From assembly GCF_018137945.1 (NCBI RefSeq), contig NZ_CP073089.1, forward strand, positions 2,480,001 through 2,544,000: a stretch of 64,000 bases of DNA, read 5' to 3'. The notes under the pieces were generated by a model. It ran no database searches. It was given only the letters and a program-made list of their open reading frames with translations, and was not told the origin of the DNA. Below, one piece after another: positions 45,905-55,700 of the stretch. The position numbers and the translations under genes are program-made. This stretch comes from Brevibacterium sp. W7.2 (GTDB lineage Bacteria; Actinomycetota; Actinomycetes; Actinomycetales; Brevibacteriaceae). Position 1 is the first letter of the stretch. Each line of letters starts with the position of its first letter.

Positions 45905-46633
45905 TCAGAGCCTTGACTCGCTCGGGAGCCAGATCCATCCTTCCCGACTGACGCGGTCCAGCAGTTGCACGGGCGGCGGGGTGGCCTCGCCTCGTGCTAC
46001 GGCGCGCGCCAGCAGAGCAGAGACGACTGCGTCCAAAGCGTTGTCGTCTGCGGCGCAGAGGGTTTCGCTGCCGTTCCAGGCGATGCCATCGAAGATCTGT
46101 GCAAGTGCCTCCACAAGTGACACCCGCTCGGCGGAGCGGTCACGACCCTTGTATCCACTGCTCGGCAATGACCAGCAGTGCAATGCTGCGCCGGGATACA
46201 CCTCGCAGATTCGGCCAGAGCCATCCCGAGACACGTCGACCCCGTCTGCTCGAAGCCGTGCGTCGATGCCCGCCCACCGCAATGCAGGGTACGCGATGCG
46301 ATCGGTTGAAACACTGAGCGGAACTTTCCCCGTGCGCTCGCGGACAGCCAGGTCCGTTGCTCTCATCGCCATGGTGCGTCGCCATTCCGGTCCCGTTGTC
46401 GGCGGCGCTGTGAGTGTGCGGTGGGCGTGGTCGCTGACCAGTTGAACAAAGGGATCAGGCCACCCCAAGGGGACATCGAGACCGACCTTCTCCGTCGACA
46501 TGACCACATCCACCACGGCATCGTCGTTGATTCCCACGACAAGGTCGTCGATGACGAGGCCGTTGTCGTCATTGATGACGGCGAGAGCTGTGCGTTTGGG
46601 ATCGGCCGCCAGATCGACTCCGCCATACTTCAT
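45905..46633 (-). CDS. DUF429 family protein
   Basis: A 242-residue protein of the DUF429 family, RNase H-like fold suspected. Features are GGVDLAADPKRTALAVI at the N-terminus (a strand-loop with Asp), VGLDVPLGWP, and CEVYPGAALHCW with the conserved Glu-x-Tyr-Pro. The role of this family is unknown. Lower GC than neighbours is apparent. It is convergent with the kinase gene and divergent from the fructosamine-kinase-like gene (56 bp). Confidence 0.85.
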   Translation of the reverse strand: MKYGGVDLAADPKRTALAVINDDNGLVIDDLVVGINDDAVVDVVMSTEKVGLDVPLGWPDPFVQLVSDHAHRTLTAPPTTGPEWRRTMAMRATDLAVRERTGKVPLSVSTDRIAYPALRWAGIDARLRADGVDVSRDGSGRICEVYPGAALHCWSLPSSGYKGRDRSAERVSLVEALAQIFDGIAWNGSETLCAADDNALDAVVSALLARAVARGEATPPPVQLLDRVSREGWIWLPSESRL

Positions 46634-46689
46634 GGTGTCAGGCTAGCAAGCGACTGCGGCAGGCTCCGGCTCCCCGATAGCCTGGTGGC

Positions 46690-47478
46690 ATGGGTGATTT
46701 CGTCAAGCAGCGGGCCGGTGCCCCACGGGGATTCTTCGCGGCCGAAGCGGCCGGACTCGAGTGGCTAGCCGCACCGGGAGTCGTGCCCGTCGTCGGCGTA
46801 CGCGGGGTCGACGAGGATGCGCTGCGCCTTACCAGGCTTGAGACGATCAGCCCGAATGCCGGTGATGCGGCCGAATTCGGTCGCAGGCTCGCGCGACTTC
46901 ACGACTCGGGCGCTCCGGCATTCGGATGGGCACCGGCCGACACGGCATGGTTCGGTCCGCTCGATTCGCCCTTCGAGGTGCCCGTGACCGCCGACTCGTC
47001 CTTCTCCGACTTCTGGGTGCGCACGCGCCTGACACCCACGGCCTCGGCCATCGCCGGTGAGCTGACGGTCGAGGAGAACTCAGCGATCACCTCGGCGATC
47101 GACGCAATCGAGTCCGGAGCCTTCGACGGAATCGCCGGCACCGGAACCGAGCCGCCATCACGCGTGCACGGCGACCTGTGGGCAGGCAATCTAATGTGGA
47201 CTCCCGACGGCGGCACACTCATCGATCCCGCCGCGCACGGCGGCCACCGCCTTGAGGACCTTGCCCTCCTCGCGCTCTTCGGCACGCCGTTCCTCGAGGA
47301 GATCTTCTCCGGCTACGAAGCCGAGCACCCGCTGCCCCGAGGATGGCGAGACGACCTGCCGGCGCATTCGCTCTTCGCCCTGCTCGCCCACGTCCGCCTG
47401 TTCGGCCGGGGATTCCTCGGACAGACGCTGGCGGCCGCACGGGCCGTCGTCGATCGCAGAGACGAACTCGACGGCTGA
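46690..47478 (+). CDS. Fructosamine kinase family protein
   Basis: A 262-residue kinase of the fructosamine/ketosamine-3-kinase family, which phosphorylates sugar adducts on proteins so that they break down. The catalytic motif HGDLWAGN starts at His160, and the metal Asp lies in LIDPAAHGGHRLEDLALL. Asp162 is present. Length is close to the family's. It may repair glycation; some relatives have other substrates. Confidence 0.85.
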   Translation: MGDFVKQRAGAPRGFFAAEAAGLEWLAAPGVVPVVGVRGVDEDALRLTRLETISPNAGDAAEFGRRLARLHDSGAPAFGWAPADTAWFGPLDSPFEVPVTADSSFSDFWVRTRLTPTASAIAGELTVEENSAITSAIDAIESGAFDGIAGTGTEPPSRVHGDLWAGNLMWTPDGGTLIDPAAHGGHRLEDLALLALFGTPFLEEIFSGYEAEHPLPRGWRDDLPAHSLFALLAHVRLFGRGFLGQTLAAARAVVDRRDELDG

Positions 47479-47520
47479 GCCTCGGCGGCCTGAGCCCCCT
47501 GCACACCCGCCCGAGCAGAC

Positions 47521-47559
47521 GGCACCGGTCCGGCCCGACGAACGGACCGGACCGGTGCC
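47521..47559. terminator. Bidirectional hairpin
   Basis: A perfect 12-bp stem (47521-47532 with 47548-47559; GGCACCGGTCCG) and 15-base loop lies between the convergent fructosamine-kinase-like and DUF4352 genes. Confidence 0.75.
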
Positions 47560-47590
47560 ACGCTGCGGAGCGGTCACCTCGGCGAGGTCA

Positions 47591-48493
47591 TCACTTCAAA
47601 GAGATCACCACGGGATCGGAGAAGATCCCGCCTTCGAATGTGAGCCGGTCGGGGCTGACGTCCTTGGGCACATCGAAGACGAGGACGCCTTCGGCGGTGT
47701 TGCCGGGGTTGATCTCCTCGAGGAAGAGGATCGAGTCCTCATCGGCGTAGAGCCCTGCCTCCGAATCGGAGGAGTATGCGTTGCCCTTGTCGTCGCCGAG
47801 CTTGATGTTGTCCTCGTAGAAGAACGCCGGCTCCGACGTCGTGTTCTTCACGGCCACCGACACCTTGACGAACTGCCCCTGAGCCTGCGTGTTGAGGAAT
47901 TCGGACCCGACCGTCGAGATGCCGTCCTCGACCTTGTCGACGGTGATCTCCCAGCCGTCGGCGGCCGCAGCGTCGCCCATGCCGTATTCGGCCGGCGCGG
48001 CCTTGTCCTCTGCGGGCTCGCCATCGGTGCCGTTCTCTTCGGCAGGCTGCTCCTCAGCGTTGTTCTCCTCGGCGGAGCCGGCCTCGCCGCCTTCCTGCGA
48101 ACTCGTCGACCCGGTGTCCTCGGTGGTGTCGCCGCCTCCGCCGTTGATGGCGTTGACGAGCATGATGACGACGACGATGACGATGAGCCAGAACCACCAG
48201 CGCTTGAGCAGCGGCTTCTTCTGCTTCGCGGGCTTCTGGCCGTTCGGCGACCCGGGCTGTCCGAACGCAGGGGCGTAGGCGGGCTGGCCGTATTGCGCCG
48301 GCTGCTGGGGGCCGGCGCCCGCGGGAGCGTATCCGCCCTGGCCGTTCGAGTACGGCGAGGCATACTGCGGTTGCATGGGCTGCCCGGCCTGCGGGTGACC
48401 CTGGTGGGATGGCGGGCCGGGCTGCTGGGGATGCGGCTGCTGAGGTCCGGGCTGCTGAGGTCCGGGCTGCTGAGGGTTCTGCGGGTTCGACAT
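47591..48493 (-). CDS. DUF4352 domain membrane-anchored protein
   Basis: A 300-residue protein. Residues 1-85 are Pro/Gln/Gly-rich (repeats of QQPGP). A basic patch KQKKPLLKR precedes one membrane helix (about 98-117). An acidic linker rich in Glu/Ala follows (about 120-170), then a C-terminal Ig-like DUF4352 domain (180-300), exposed outside the cell. The start at 48493 is supported by AAGGAG. It is divergent from the histidine kinase gene, which also has a Pro/Gln-rich N-terminus. Confidence 0.83.
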   Translation of the reverse strand: MSNPQNPQQPGPQQPGPQQPHPQQPGPPSHQGHPQAGQPMQPQYASPYSNGQGGYAPAGAGPQQPAQYGQPAYAPAFGQPGSPNGQKPAKQKKPLLKRWWFWLIVIVVVIMLVNAINGGGGDTTEDTGSTSSQEGGEAGSAEENNAEEQPAEENGTDGEPAEDKAAPAEYGMGDAAAADGWEITVDKVEDGISTVGSEFLNTQAQGQFVKVSVAVKNTTSEPAFFYEDNIKLGDDKGNAYSSDSEAGLYADEDSILFLEEINPGNTAEGVLVFDVPKDVSPDRLTFEGGIFSDPVVISLK

Positions 48494-48729
48494 GGCGCTC
48501 CTTGATCGGCTGAGGTGGCCGTGACCGGAGTCGTTCGACACCGGATGCTCGGCGGGAGCTTCGCAGTTCGAGGCGAGCGGCGAAGCGAGTGATTGCGACC
48601 CACCCAGCTTCGAGCAGCGCCGCACCGGACGCGTCCGCCCATCGGCTCGATCGGGTTAGCCGATCGGTGGAGGCCTCTCGACCCGATCGGTGGACTACGC
48701 GTGTCAGACCGTGCCGATACGATTCTTCT

Positions 48730-50532
48730 GTGTCAGGTCATCCACTCCCGCCGCAGCGCGGGCCACAGCCGCCTCGGCGCGACGGGCAGCCCACTGCCGG
48801 CGGGTCGCAGCCGCCGGAGTACGGTGCCCTCCCGCCTCAGCGCGGACGGTCGCAGCACCCCGGTCCGATGTCGGCCGGCGACGGGTCGGCACGGACGCCG
48901 CAACCCGAGGCGCCGAGGCGTCCCGGCCTCAGCGTCCCGCCGCGGCCCGGTCAGCAGCCGAGCATGCCGCCGACCTCTCTCAAGGGTCCCGGCCTGCACG
49001 CCGCTCAGCCGCTCCCGGCCGCACAACCGCTGCCGGCCCGGGACCAGCAGGCGGCCCCAGCTCAACAGCCGGCCCGAACTCAGCCACAGGCCCGTGCAGC
49101 GCTGCCGGCGCACACACCCGAGACCGGGCCGGCACTCACCCAGCGCCAACGGACACGAATGCCCCGTTGGCTGTCGGTGACCCTGAGCATCCTCGTCGGC
49201 GTCGTGCTCTTCGCCATCGGCTATCTGCAGTCGGTGATGGCTCTCGTCGCGAACACGTGGGCGTTCGAGGCCGGTGTGGTCAGCGTCATCGGCGTGCTCG
49301 TCGTCCTCTTCCTGCTCCCCCTGTGGGGCACGGTGTTCGTGCGCCGGAGATGGCCGTGGGTGCCGTTCTCCGTCGGACTGGGACTGGCGTTGGCCTGGGG
49401 CGACTGCCTGCTCATGCTCATCGGCATGTTCCACCTCATTATCCGCGGCACCCGCCGCGCGGCAGCGACCGCAGCGATCGTGGGATCTGGCGCCTCGGTC
49501 CTCGCGATCGTGCGCATGTGCCTGATGCCGACCGCGCTCAATCCGTTCAGCTTCCTCTTCATCACCTCCGGTTCCACTCCCGGCAACGTCACGACGCCGG
49601 CCCCGCCGCGCGATCTGGGACTGGCTGTCGACGGGGTGACGATCGCCGTCGGCCTGCTCGCTCTCGGCATCAGCCTCGGGGTCGGCTTCCTTCTGCGCCG
49701 CACCCGGCGGATGAGGTCAGTCGAGGCTTTCGCCTCGCACGAGGCGCAGCGCAATGAGGCACTGAGCGCAGAGCTCGCCCGGCAGTCGGAGCGTGAGCTG
49801 CTCGCCCGCGAGCTCCACGACACGCTCTCCCACCGGCTCTCGGTCATCTCCCTGCACAGTGGTGCCCTCGAGGTCGGCGGGAAGGGTGATGCGGATGTCG
49901 CCTCGACCGCCTCGGCGCTGCGTCAGGAGGCGCACGCCTCGCTCGAGGACCTGCGGCATCTGGTCGGCGGGGTGCGGGAGGGAACGCTCACGGGCACCGG
50001 TCCGAAGAAGGAGCAGTCCACTCCCCCGAGTCTGGCGTCCATGCAGTCGATTCCGCAGCTCCTCGCCTCCGTGCAGGCGACCGGAACCGTCATTCGGCCC
50101 TCGATCATCATCCAGGACATCGAGGCCGCGTCGACGGTCTTCGACCGGGCGGTCTATCGGATCGTCCAGGAGTCCCTGACGAACGCGATCAAGCACGCCC
50201 CGGGCGCTCCGGTCACCGTCGACGTCGGTGTATCGGCCGACCGCGGGGCCCGGATCGTCATCGCCAATCCCGCCCCGCAGTCCGGTCGACCGGGTGAGCG
50301 CCGTGATCCCCGCGCCGAGGAGGTTCCGCCCCGACCGTCGACCCTGCCGTTCGCCCACGATGATGTCCTGTCAGCGGTGGGCCGGCACGGCCTGTCCTCA
50401 ACGGGCTCGGGCGCCGGGCTCGAAGGGATCCGGGAGCGGGCGGCGATGCTCGACGGCACCGCGGAGATTGGCGTCCGGGACGGCCAATTCGTCGTCGACG
50501 TCTCGCTGCCGCCGTTCCACCGCCGGGGGTGA
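48730..50532 (+). CDS. Sensor histidine kinase, NarL/DesK class
   Basis: A 600-residue kinase. A Pro/Gln-rich cytoplasmic stretch (1-140) precedes five or six membrane helices (about 145-330), then a HisKA_3 domain with His363 (ELHDTLSHRLSVISLHSGAL) and an ATPase domain with N-box QESLTNAIKHAPG and G-box GSGAGLEGIRERAAML. It has no large extracellular sensor, so the signal is probably membrane-borne. The start (GTG at 48730) is a best guess; no clear SD is seen. The response regulator starts 70 bp downstream. Confidence 0.85.
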   Translation: MSGHPLPPQRGPQPPRRDGQPTAGGSQPPEYGALPPQRGRSQHPGPMSAGDGSARTPQPEAPRRPGLSVPPRPGQQPSMPPTSLKGPGLHAAQPLPAAQPLPARDQQAAPAQQPARTQPQARAALPAHTPETGPALTQRQRTRMPRWLSVTLSILVGVVLFAIGYLQSVMALVANTWAFEAGVVSVIGVLVVLFLLPLWGTVFVRRRWPWVPFSVGLGLALAWGDCLLMLIGMFHLIIRGTRRAAATAAIVGSGASVLAIVRMCLMPTALNPFSFLFITSGSTPGNVTTPAPPRDLGLAVDGVTIAVGLLALGISLGVGFLLRRTRRMRSVEAFASHEAQRNEALSAELARQSERELLARELHDTLSHRLSVISLHSGALEVGGKGDADVASTASALRQEAHASLEDLRHLVGGVREGTLTGTGPKKEQSTPPSLASMQSIPQLLASVQATGTVIRPSIIIQDIEAASTVFDRAVYRIVQESLTNAIKHAPGAPVTVDVGVSADRGARIVIANPAPQSGRPGERRDPRAEEVPPRPSTLPFAHDDVLSAVGRHGLSSTGSGAGLEGIRERAAMLDGTAEIGVRDGQFVVDVSLPPFHRRG

Positions 50533-50601
50533 GTCCGGGGCGGCGGGAGGCGGTGCGGCACCGGACTCGCGGTGTCCTGGGCCTCGGGTAGTGTTGCGCT
50601 C

Positions 50602-51306
50602 ATGACCGAGACCGCCGCACCGATCCGCGTCATCGTCGTCGATGACGATCAGATGGTCGTCACCGGGATCAGGGGGATCCTCGACGCGGCCCCGGACATC
50701 GACGTCGTCGGATCGGCCCACAGCGGTGAAGAGGCGCTGGAGAAGGTCGCGCTCCACTTCCCCGACCTCGTCCTCATGGACATCCGCATGCCCGGCATCG
50801 GCGGCATCGAGGCCATGGAGCGCCTGACCAACGGGGTGCGCCCGCCGAAGGTCGTGGCGCTGACGAGCTTCGACACTGACGACTACCTCTTCCGCGCCCT
50901 CGATGCCGGCGCCGTCGGGTACATCCTCAAGGACATCGGTCCCACCGCCCTCGCCGAGGCGATCCGCCGAGTCCACAGCGGAGAGTCCTTCCTCTCCCCG
51001 CAGGCGACGAGGATGTTGATCAGGAAGGTCACGGCGAATCCCGACCAGCGCAGCCAGCGCGCGGCCGAAGAGCAGCTCGCCACCCTTACCGAACGCGAGC
51101 TTCAGATCGCCGTGCTCGTCGCCGACGGACTGTCGAACCAGGAGATCGCCGAGGCGACGTTCATGAGTCCGGCCACGGTGAAGACCCATCTCAACCGGAT
51201 CAACTTCAAGCTCGACACGAACAACCGCGTGCGCATCGCCGTGCTCGTCGAGCGGGCCCGAGTGACACGGCCCGTGCCGCCCCACCTCGGCGACCACCCG
51301 CACTGA
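50602..51306 (+). CDS. NarL/LuxR-type response regulator
   Basis: A 234-residue regulator paired with the preceding kinase. The receiver has VVDDDQMV at its start, phospho-acceptor Asp60 (LVLMDIRMPG) and Lys about 109 (GYILKDIG). The LuxR-type helix-turn-helix is at the C-terminus (LTERELQIAVLVADGLSNQE, IAEATFMSPATVKTHLNRI). The start ATG is at 50602. It may regulate the divergent DUF4352 gene, which is inference. Confidence 0.93.
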   Translation: MTETAAPIRVIVVDDDQMVVTGIRGILDAAPDIDVVGSAHSGEEALEKVALHFPDLVLMDIRMPGIGGIEAMERLTNGVRPPKVVALTSFDTDDYLFRALDAGAVGYILKDIGPTALAEAIRRVHSGESFLSPQATRMLIRKVTANPDQRSQRAAEEQLATLTERELQIAVLVADGLSNQEIAEATFMSPATVKTHLNRINFKLDTNNRVRIAVLVERARVTRPVPPHLGDHPH

Positions 51307-51313
51307 CCGACCA

Positions 51314-51348
51314 CCGAGGCGGCCGCCCACCACGGACGGCCGCCTCGG
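51314..51348. terminator. Bidirectional hairpin
   Basis: A perfect 12-bp stem (51314-51325 with 51337-51348; CCGAGGCGGCCG) with 11-base loop lies between the convergent response regulator and MFS genes. Confidence 0.78.
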
Positions 51349-51353
51349 CGAGG

Positions 51354-52706
51354 TCAGCGGCGACGCCACACTCCGGTCGCTTGCTCCTCTTCGTTGCCCA
51401 CGGACAGGTCGATGCCGCGACGGTCGCGGACGACGGAGACGGCGAGCAGCGAGATCGCCGCCATGATGACGAGGTAGAGCGAGACCGAGGCCGTCGTTCC
51501 CGTCGCCTGCAGCAGCGCCTGCGCGATCGTCGGGGCGAAGGCCCCGCCGAGGACGGCGCCGAGCGCATAGGAGATCGCCACGCCGCTGAAGCGGATCGAG
51601 GCGGGGAAGAGCTCGACGTAGAGCGCGGCCTGCGGACCGTAGGAGAGGCCGAGCCCGATGGAGAACACGCCGAGGGCGAGGTAGAGCAGACCGAGGTTGC
51701 CGGTGTCGATGAGCCAGAACAGCGGGAACGCCGTGACGATGAGGATGATGAACCCGATGACGTACGTCTTCACGCGCCCGATCCGATCGGCCAGGACGCC
51801 GGAGACCGCGGTGGCGATGAGCCAGACGAACGACCCGAAGGTGATCGCCAGCAGCACCTGAGTCGGTTCGAAGCCGACGGGATCGGTCGCGTACTTCGTG
51901 ACGAATCCGCCGGTGGTCATGTAGCCGCTGGCATTGTTACCGGCGAAGATCAGGGCGGCGACGATGACGAGCAGCCAGTGCTTGCGGAACAGGTCGATGA
52001 TCGGCGCCTTGCGCTTGGCCGCTTCGACCTGGATCTCCTTGAACACCGGCGTGTCCTCGACCGAGCGGCGCACCCAGTAGCCGACGCCGATGAGCACGAC
52101 GGACAGGAGGAACGGAATCCTCCAGCCCCATTCCATGAACGCATCTCCCGGTGAGATGACTCCGGTCATGAGCGCGATGACGCCCGAGGACAGCAGCATG
52201 CCCAGCGGCACGCCCAGCTGCGGGTAGCATCCGGTCCGTCCCCGCTTGTCGGCGTCGGCGTGCTCGACGGCGAGCAGCGCCGCCCCACCCCATTCGCCGC
52301 CGGCGGACAGGCCCTGGATGATGCGCAGGAGGATGAGGAGGATCGGTGCGGTCACGCCGATCGTCTCATACGTGGGGATGAGACCGATGAGCGCGGTCGC
52401 CACACCCATCGTCACAAGCGTGACGACGAGGATGAAGCGCCGTCCCAGTTTGTCGCCGAAGTGCCCGGAGAGGAACGCCCCGAGCGGACGGAAGAGGAAC
52501 GAGATGCCGATCGTCGCGAAGGCGAGCATCTGTCCGATCGCCTCCCCGGCGGGGGCGAAGTAGAGCTGGGCGAAGACGAGGGCGGCCGCCGTCGAGTACG
52601 TGAAGTAGTCGTACCACTCGATCGTCGTGCCGATGACCGCGGCGAACGCGACCTTCCGCTGGTTTCGCTTCTGGGCAGGGGTGGTGAGTGCGGGTGTCGC
52701 AGTCAT
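51354..52706 (-). CDS. MFS transporter, metabolite:H+ symporter (MHS) family
   Basis: A 450-residue transporter of the MHS family (like ShiA, KgtP, ProP). About 12 membrane helices are visible, with IGTTIEWYDYFTYSTAAALVF at the N-terminus, GHFGDKLGRR and IIQGLSAGGEWGGAALL as signatures. Relatives import shikimate, 2-oxoglutarate or aromatic acids. It lies 91 bp downstream of the P450 fusion gene on the same strand, suggesting uptake of the P450 substrate or a precursor. Confidence 0.9.
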   Translation of the reverse strand: MTATPALTTPAQKRNQRKVAFAAVIGTTIEWYDYFTYSTAAALVFAQLYFAPAGEAIGQMLAFATIGISFLFRPLGAFLSGHFGDKLGRRFILVVTLVTMGVATALIGLIPTYETIGVTAPILLILLRIIQGLSAGGEWGGAALLAVEHADADKRGRTGCYPQLGVPLGMLLSSGVIALMTGVISPGDAFMEWGWRIPFLLSVVLIGVGYWVRRSVEDTPVFKEIQVEAAKRKAPIIDLFRKHWLLVIVAALIFAGNNASGYMTTGGFVTKYATDPVGFEPTQVLLAITFGSFVWLIATAVSGVLADRIGRVKTYVIGFIILIVTAFPLFWLIDTGNLGLLYLALGVFSIGLGLSYGPQAALYVELFPASIRFSGVAISYALGAVLGGAFAPTIAQALLQATGTTASVSLYLVIMAAISLLAVSVVRDRRGIDLSVGNEEEQATGVWRRR

Positions 52707-52740
52707 GTGAACGTCCTTGTTCAGGTGATAGTCGGGGAAT

Positions 52741-52764
52741 GCCCGCCCCGGGTGAGGGGCGGGC
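52741..52764 (-). terminator. Hairpin between P450 fusion and MHS transporter
   Basis: A perfect 9-bp stem (GCCCGCCCC at 52741-52749 with 52756-52764) lies in the 91-bp gap. It may attenuate read-through to the transporter rather than end the transcript fully. Confidence 0.5.
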
Positions 52765-52797
52765 TGACAGCCGGGGTGGGCTGGGCTGTGCGGCAGA

Positions 52798-55700
52798 TCA
52801 GGCCGGGGAGAGTTCTGTCGTGAGGTTCGTCAGCACTCCTTCCGCCCATTCGCAGGCCGCCTCGGCCGCCGGTACGGTCCCCCCGGCATCGTGGCGTCCG
52901 TACTCGCCGACCCGGACCGCGCCCTTGGCCTCGAGGGCCTCGGTGAGGCGCTCGCTGCCTCGCGAATAGGTCTTCGTGTAGCTGGCATCGCCCATCCCGA
53001 AGACCGCGAAGCGCACTCCGGCACAGTCGACGTCGTCATCGTGGAGGCGGGCGAAGAAGTCTGCCGCCGAGCTCGGGACGTCACCGTCGCCGTACGTCGA
53101 GCACACGATGAGGTGGAACCGCGTGGGGTCGAGTTCAGTCGGATCGACCGCGGCGAGATCGGAGATGACGAGATCGTCGCGCTGGCCGAGGAACATTCCG
53201 AGCTCCTCGGCGACGAGTTCGGCATTGCCCGATTCCGTTCCGAAGAGGATCGTCAGCGGCACATCGGGAGCGAGATCGCTGCTCGTGCTCGCCGAGGCGG
53301 CCGTCAGCTGCCCGTCGAGGCTGGCATCCCGGGCCACCTCGAGCAGCTCTTCACGCGCGGTAATCTTCGACCGGCACCGTCCGAGGCCGGCGCCGAGGCG
53401 CTCGCGCAGGTCGATGCGACGCCACCCGTCGAAGTCGGTGGCCTCTTCCCGGGGGTCGAGGCCGGTGGCGCCGACGGTAATCGTCCCGGCGTCGACCTCG
53501 GCGGAGATGAGCGCGGCGAGGGCCTTCGCCTCGGTGCGCTGGTCGGGGATCGTCCCCCGACCGTTGCCCTTGAGCCAGCCGATCGCGAAGAGCCGGTCAT
53601 CGATCCTGCCGTCTCCGGGGATCGGCGAGACCGGGCAGATGCCGAGCTGCCCGATCGTCGGGATGTCGCGGACGAATCCGATCGCCGAGATCACCGAGTC
53701 GACGTCGAGGTGGACGGCGGAACCGGCGACGTCGAGGTCGATGCCGGCGACGCTGGTGTCTCCGGTGATCGCCTGCGGAATCGCTCCGAACCACCAGTGG
53801 ACCTCGATCGCCGCGGCGCCGCCGTCGGCGGCGACGAGATCGCGGAGGGCGTCGAGCTTCGCGTCCTTGCCCGGTGCCGTGGAATCGAGATCGACGCCGT
53901 GGAGGACATGGCGGAGGCCGCGGGTCCGGGCGAGTTCGCGGATCATCACGGGGTCGAACTTCGCCGCCGTCGCGCCCGAGCGGCCGACGACGTCTATGCG
54001 GGAGACGTCCTCGCGCATTCGGGAGTGGATGCGGTCGTCGATGTCGCTGCCTTCGAGTGCTGTGGACTCGCAGGTGAGCAGGCGGATGATGTCGACGGCG
54101 ACGTTGCCCTGGCCGACGACGGCGATCCGCGCCCCGAGCCGTGGGAGGACCGCGTCAGCGAAGTCCTCGTCGGGATGACCGTTGAGCAGGCGCGTGATCC
54201 GGCCGGCTCCGTAGACGCCGTCGAGCTCGGCACCGGGGACCTCGAGCGCCCGATCGTGGGAGAGTCCGCTGGCGAGCACGACGGAGTCGTAGTTCGCCTT
54301 GAGCTCGTCGAGGCTGACGTCCCGACCGAGTTCGGTGTTGCCGATGAACCGGGCCCGCGGGTCGGCGAAGAGCTTGTCGAACTGCGTCTCGACGGACTTC
54401 GTGCCCTGGTGGTCGGCAGCGACTCCGTAGCGGAGGAGGCCGTAGGGCACGGGGAGCCGGTCGTAGACGTCGACCGCGGAGCCGGGCACCCGGCGGATGA
54501 TCTCCTTCGCGCTGAAGCAGCCGGAGGGCCCCGAGCCGACGATCGCGATCCGCGGGCCCGGGCCCTTGTCCTTCTCCGTCGCCGAGGCGGTGGCGCCGGT
54601 GTGGGCGGCACCGTAGTCGGGGGCGTCGCTGGCCGAGGTCCACGTGATCGGCAGGGAGAGCATTCCGCGGAACACCCAGCCGCCGATGCGGGTCTCCCGG
54701 CTCTCGTCGATGTCGAGCCCTTTCAGGCTGTTGAAGAGCAGGGGAAGGGCCACCTCGGCGATCTCCGACCGGGCCGCCCAGTTGCCCAGGCACACGTGCA
54801 CGCCCTTGCTGAAGGCGAGGTGCGGCTTGACCTCCCGGTGGATGTTGAAGGTGTGGGCGTCGGTCCAGATGCTCTCGTCCCGGTTCGCCGACAGCACGCA
54901 GATGCCCAGCTGGGCACCGGCGGGCAGCGGGGTGCCGGCGAGGACGGTGTCGTGGGTGACCTGGCGCGAGTACATGCCGATGGGGGCGATCCAGCGAATG
55001 GTCTCCTCGAACACCGTCGGCCACAGGGAGGGATCGGCCATCGCCGCGGCCCGCTGTTCGGGGTGGGTGAACATCGCGTAGGCGGCGACCCCGAGGGCGT
55101 CGCGCGGTTCGTTGAGCCCACCGCCGATGGTCATCTTGATGTTCGCGCGGATCTTCTCGATCGGCATCGTCTCCCCCGGCATCGAGAGCAGACCCGACAG
55201 CAGGGAGTCGTCCCGATGGGTGAGGTGGTATTCGAGCATCTCGTCGAGCGCGTCGTCGACCTCGTTGAACGAGCGCTCCGACTTCGCCCACACCTCAGGG
55301 TCGTCGGCGTAGTTGCCGACCCCGTCGATGAGGGTCTGCGACCAGCGCTGCATGTCGGCCTGATCGACGTTGTAGAGGCCGATCATCCGGCGCAGGGTCT
55401 CTGCGGCGTAGGGTGCGGCGAAGTCCCAGATGAGGTCCGCTCCCGTGCCCTTGTTTTTGAGGTCGGCGAGGAGGCCTTCGGCGACCTCGCGGTACATCTG
55501 CGTCCACACCCGCTTGACGTAGCCGGGCTTGAGGACGGTCTGCCAGGCACGGCGCTCGGGGTAGTGCTCGGGATCGTCGCGGCGGAGCATCGAGTGGCCC
55601 ATCGCGCGGATCTGCAGCGAGCCCTTCTCGTTCGCGGAGTAGGTCTCCTGGTCGTGCTCGGTCTCACTGACCGCCTCGTAGCTCGTGATGAGGTAGCGGT

